In this document: in pieces, positions 56,901 through 64,000 of the stretch
Numbering within the stretch: position 1 is the first letter of the stretch
How the letters are laid out: every line of letters starts with the position of its first letter
Assembly: GCF_019175285.1 (NCBI RefSeq)
Contig: NC_056527.1
Span: 121,709,310 to 121,773,309 of the forward strand
Source of the DNA: Sceloporus undulatus
Taxonomy: Eukaryota > Chordata > Lepidosauria > Squamata > Phrynosomatidae
Direction of reading: 5' to 3'
DNA length: 64,000 nucleotides
The notes under the pieces: generated by a model
What the model saw: only the letters and a program-made list of their open reading frames with translations
Database searches by the model: none
Told to the model about the DNA's origin: nothing
Position numbers and translations under genes: made by a program

Positions 56901-57995
56901 AGAGCTGGGCTGCCTATGTATACATGTGGATGAATGTTTATGCACACACCTCAGTACCAATTGGAATGACAGCCCTTACGAAGGCCCTGGTCTCTTAAGC
57001 TAAAAGACAGTCTAACCTATTGAAGAGAAATTCAGTAGTGGCAACACCCTTGAGCTGGTTCTGCCAAGTTTTTTGTTCCCCCTCTGCCCCGTAAATGGTT
57101 AGAGGGGAAGCAGGGGGTGAGAACAGCAAATAAAGTGCAAAATGCTTCTTTAAGTAGCATGAGGCAGAATGTGGGTGCGGATGAAGCAATGGTGGCAGCA
57201 AGCTTATTGTGCCTTTCAGGTAACACATGAATCAAATGAAATGTGATGCCCTCTTGCCACCCCACCCCACAAACCAGTGCATAGAGAAGGAGCCCCAATT
57301 TCAGACGTGCTAAACATAGAGCCCCACCAGGTGTGAGTCACATTCCCCCAAAAGAAGATAGGCCTCTGTGCTGGCGGAGGACAGGTGAGGGGAAGGATGA
57401 GCAGTGCAGGACTGTCAAACTCGCTATTTCTGAGTGTGTACACCGGTGTGAAAGATCTTATCGCCATTCCCAAAACAAACAAAAACGCTGGTGCCCCAAC
57501 CTGCTCCTGCTGTCAAGGTGCAGACATGCCATCCCTTGCACCTATGAGACGAGACGCTCCTCCACCTACTGAAATGCCTCTGCCTTTCATCTCCGCACAG
57601 GAGCACATCCAAGGGAGAACAAGTGCCCGGACGATCCTCAAGTCTGCAGAGTCACAGAAAAGTGGGCTCACATCGTTCAATTATTTCAAAGTTCATCACA
57701 AGAAGGATTGGAGGAAGAAAAGCTCACCCAACTGACTGTGTCTTAATGCACAGAGTGGCTTTGGAGGTCGGTGCCTGAGCAAAGCTCTGTGTGGGTGACG
57801 CTTTCGAGTGAGTTCTCTCCCTGGCAAGGAAGTTGTAGAAGTGAGTGGACCACCTGGGGGTGAAGGGGAAAGCACCAGTGAGTGGCTCCAGGACAAGGGA
57901 ACATCTTCCCAAGCAATTGTGTACAGTTCGGCTCCAGGGTCAGGCTGGGGGAGAAAAAAGCCGTCCTCCCCTGGCCCGGTCTCCCAGTGGATGCG
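53912..57995 (-). other. TMEM127: Predicted TMEM127 3' UTR
   Basis: About 4.1 kb between the stop codon and an AATAAA signal contains no recognisable transposon, unlike both flanks. The human transcript also has a multi-kilobase 3' UTR as I recall. Open frames here run on both strands without motifs and are not supported. Confidence 0.55.
53931..53936 (-). terminator. TMEM127: TMEM127 poly(A) signal AATAAA
   Basis: The minus-strand hexamer lies inside TTTAATAAAAACT, about 4 kb after the stop. Cleavage would fall near 53912. Nearer weak variants exist, so shorter transcripts are possible. Confidence 0.5.
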
Positions 57996-62476
<4,481 letters not shown>

Positions 62477-62738
62477 GTGGAAGCTCTTTCCAGGATCAGG
62501 CCAGATAATCCAAAGGAACACAACTGCGTCTGGAGGCACTCAGGATCTTCGTGAGGCTATGTGTCTCCAGTATTGCCAATGCTGTTGGGCCCAGGTCAAG
62601 AGAAAGCTGAAGGCCTGTGGACAGAACAGACTGTTAAATGGAGAATCTGAAAGAAAGAAAAAACAGTGGAGGAATCAAGTGACCAGCAGATGAAAAGTTA
62701 TAACTAACTTATTGTCTGTAGTAAGAAAGAACTAGGAG

Positions 62739-62963
62739 TAAGTGTAGTGTCGTGGTTTGAGTGTTGGACTATGACTCTGGAGGCCAGAGTTTGAATCTCT
62801 GCTCAGCCATGGAAACCCACCTTGTGGCCTTGACCAAGTCACACTTTCTCAGCCTCAGAAGGCAGCAATGGTGGCAACCCCTCTGAACAAATGTTGTCAG
62901 GAAAGTCCTAGGATAGGATCACCATAAGTGGGTGTCAACCTGAAGGTACAGAACAACAACAAA
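62739..62963 (+). repeat. Sauria-type tRNA-derived SINE
   Basis: Head gtgtagtgtcgtggtttgag, B box variant gagtttgaatctc, tail ctgaaggtacagaacaacaa. Confidence 0.88.
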
Positions 62964-63008
62964 GAACTGCCTTCAGGTGACCAAGTAAGGAAGTTCAATA
63001 TATATGTA

Positions 63009-63243
63009 CAGTGGTACCCCGGGATACGAAATCACCGCCTTACGAAATTTCTGGGTTACGAAAAAAATCCATTAGAAAAAACTGTTTCGGGTTACGAAAA
63101 TTTTTTTTGGTGCTTTTCGGCGCTTTTTCACACGGAATCGCGGCTTCCAGCGCTAGCGCCTATGGCAATTTCGGCTTGCGAAAGATTTCGGGTTACGAAG
63201 GGCTCCGCGGAACGGATTACTTTCGTAACCCGGGGTACCACTG
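63009..63243. mobile_element. TcMar-Tigger MITE, well preserved
   Basis: The left end CAGTGGTACCCCGGGATACG and the right end (reversed) CAGTGGTACCCCGGGTTACG differ at one of 23 terminal positions and are flanked by TA on both sides (63007-63008, 63244-63245). The repeated GGGTTACGAAA phrases and CG-rich centre are intact, with many CpGs still present, which suggests youth. It has no transposase frame. Confidence 0.88.
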
Positions 63244-63271
63244 TATATGTATATGTATATGTATATGTATA
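63244..63271. repeat. (TATATG)n microsatellite
   Basis: Four to five TATATG units starting at the Tigger element's TA target. Shorter TATATG text also lies at the left flank. Confidence 0.85.
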
Positions 63272-63361
63272 CGCGCGCACCACAAAAATCTGTGATGAAC
63301 AGGCTAACAAATACATTGTGGACACCGGGAAGTTTAAACACTCATTAACCTTAGGTAAGCT

Positions 63362-63492
63362 ACCTTCTTTCAAGATCAGAGGAAGACAATGGCAAATTCC
63401 CCCTGAACAAAGCTTGCGAAGAAAACCCCATGATAGGTTTGCCAGGTGTCTGTCCTAAATCAGAAATCCTGTGAAGGTCCACACCAACAACT
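63362..63492 (+). repeat. Sauria SINE 3' fragment
   Basis: Body and tail only: cagaggaagacaatggcaaa, gaaaaccccatgataggttt, then a degraded tail (gtccacaccaacaac). Confidence 0.75.
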
Positions 63493-63609
63493 GTTTTCCT
63501 TTAGGTAAAAGGCTGACTGAATTGTTCATTAATTGCCATTCATCATTTCATGGCCCACTGAAATGTTTAACTGGGTATCAGTGTCACTGGATGCCATTCA
63601 GCATTGGAA

Positions 63610-63897
63610 CTAGTGAGATGATGAGGGATTATATGCTCCCGCTCTGCAAAAGGCATCCTTCTCCATCTTAACCTTCAGTTTCTTCTTAAGGAAAGGAATC
63701 TGTGCCTTTAGCGTGTATTTAAATCCCTCTGAACTGTTTCTAACAAAGCCATTCAATATGATGAGAGCCCAGTGTAGGGCCTGAGGATAATAGGAGCTCT
63801 CCAGTATCTTTGACCACTGATCTACATCAACAGTGTGTAGATCTCCACTGGCTGGAAAGCTAAGGGCTCCCTCACTTGTACTTTTCTTACATGGCAC
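63610..63897 (-). CDS. Unassigned coding-like segment
   Basis: I do not recognise this protein. The minus strand is open for 95 codons. From about residue 17 it has protein-like codon use: DLHTVDVDQWSKILESSYYP, then ALHWALIILNGFVRNSSEGF, then KAQIPFLKKKLKVKMEKDAF and a stop. The alternating hydrophobic pattern looks helical. A plausible acceptor (TTAGCTTTCCAG ending at 63852) lies just before the best part, so this may be a terminal exon of a minus-strand gene extending past 64000, or a decayed retrocopy. It lies upstream of TMEM127, where human has CIAO1, and it does not resemble that WD-repeat protein. Confidence 0.4.
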   Translation of the reverse strand: MPCKKSTSEGALSFPASGDLHTVDVDQWSKILESSYYPQALHWALIILNGFVRNSSEGFKYTLKAQIPFLKKKLKVKMEKDAFCRAGAYNPSSSH

Positions 63898-64000
63898 CTT
63901 CGCCAGTCTTCACTCTAACTTGTCCTTTCATGTAAAGAAACCTTGGCATGACTGCATTGCTTTGTTGGTTCACTTATTCCAAGCTCATCGTATGCATCAC

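Noticed and set aside
62477-64000. CIAO1 as expected from human synteny
   Set aside because: No WD-repeat coding exon is visible on either strand. The gene may begin beyond the right edge.

Overview
This is vertebrate nuclear DNA, most likely from a squamate reptile and probably an iguanian lizard. The support is a dense load of tRNA-derived SINEs with a BovB-like 3' tail (Sauria type), BovB and CR1 LINE pieces, many short DNA transposons (hAT, Tigger-like, Harbinger-like), and a split-gene layout with GT-AG introns. There is no operon structure, and I see no CRISPR array and no bacterial or phage gene.

Two genes can be read with confidence, both on the minus strand. STARD7 (coding exons 41148-48643, eight exons, 417 codons plus stop reconstructed) encodes a START-domain phosphatidylcholine carrier that supplies mitochondria. 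TMEM127 (coding exons 57996-62476, three exons, 238 residues, the same length as I recall for human) encodes an endolysosomal membrane protein that restrains mTORC1. Splice phases agree at every junction in both genes. Their tandem order and orientation match human 2q11.2, where CIAO1 follows TMEM127; CIAO1 is not visible here and may lie past the right edge. A CpG-rich block at about 52080-52450 with GC boxes and a reversed CCAAT box is the likely STARD7 promoter and untranslated first exon. It lies only about 1.5 kb from the predicted 3' end of TMEM127.

Region by region: 1-39300 is repeat-rich intergenic DNA with no confirmed gene. It holds one intriguing candidate first exon with a signal peptide (18904-19044, minus). 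39312-48674 is STARD7 from its predicted poly(A) site to its first coding exon. 48675-52450 is its upstream intron and promoter. 52530-53606 holds a tandem array of MITE arms and a fold-back repeat. 53912-62476 is TMEM127 including a likely 4-kb 3' UTR. 62477-64000 is upstream flank or TMEM127 intron 1, with a well-preserved Tigger-type MITE and an unexplained coding-like segment (63610-63897, minus).

The two genes are not known to act in one pathway, and their adjacency is simply conserved synteny. The most notable mobile DNA is a SPIN-type hAT element (31197-31394) with a perfect 8-bp target duplication. SPIN is a family known for horizontal transfer between tetrapods. I found no retroviral or Polinton-like element and no clearly new multi-gene system. 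A ten-base N run at 31051-31060 marks an assembly gap.
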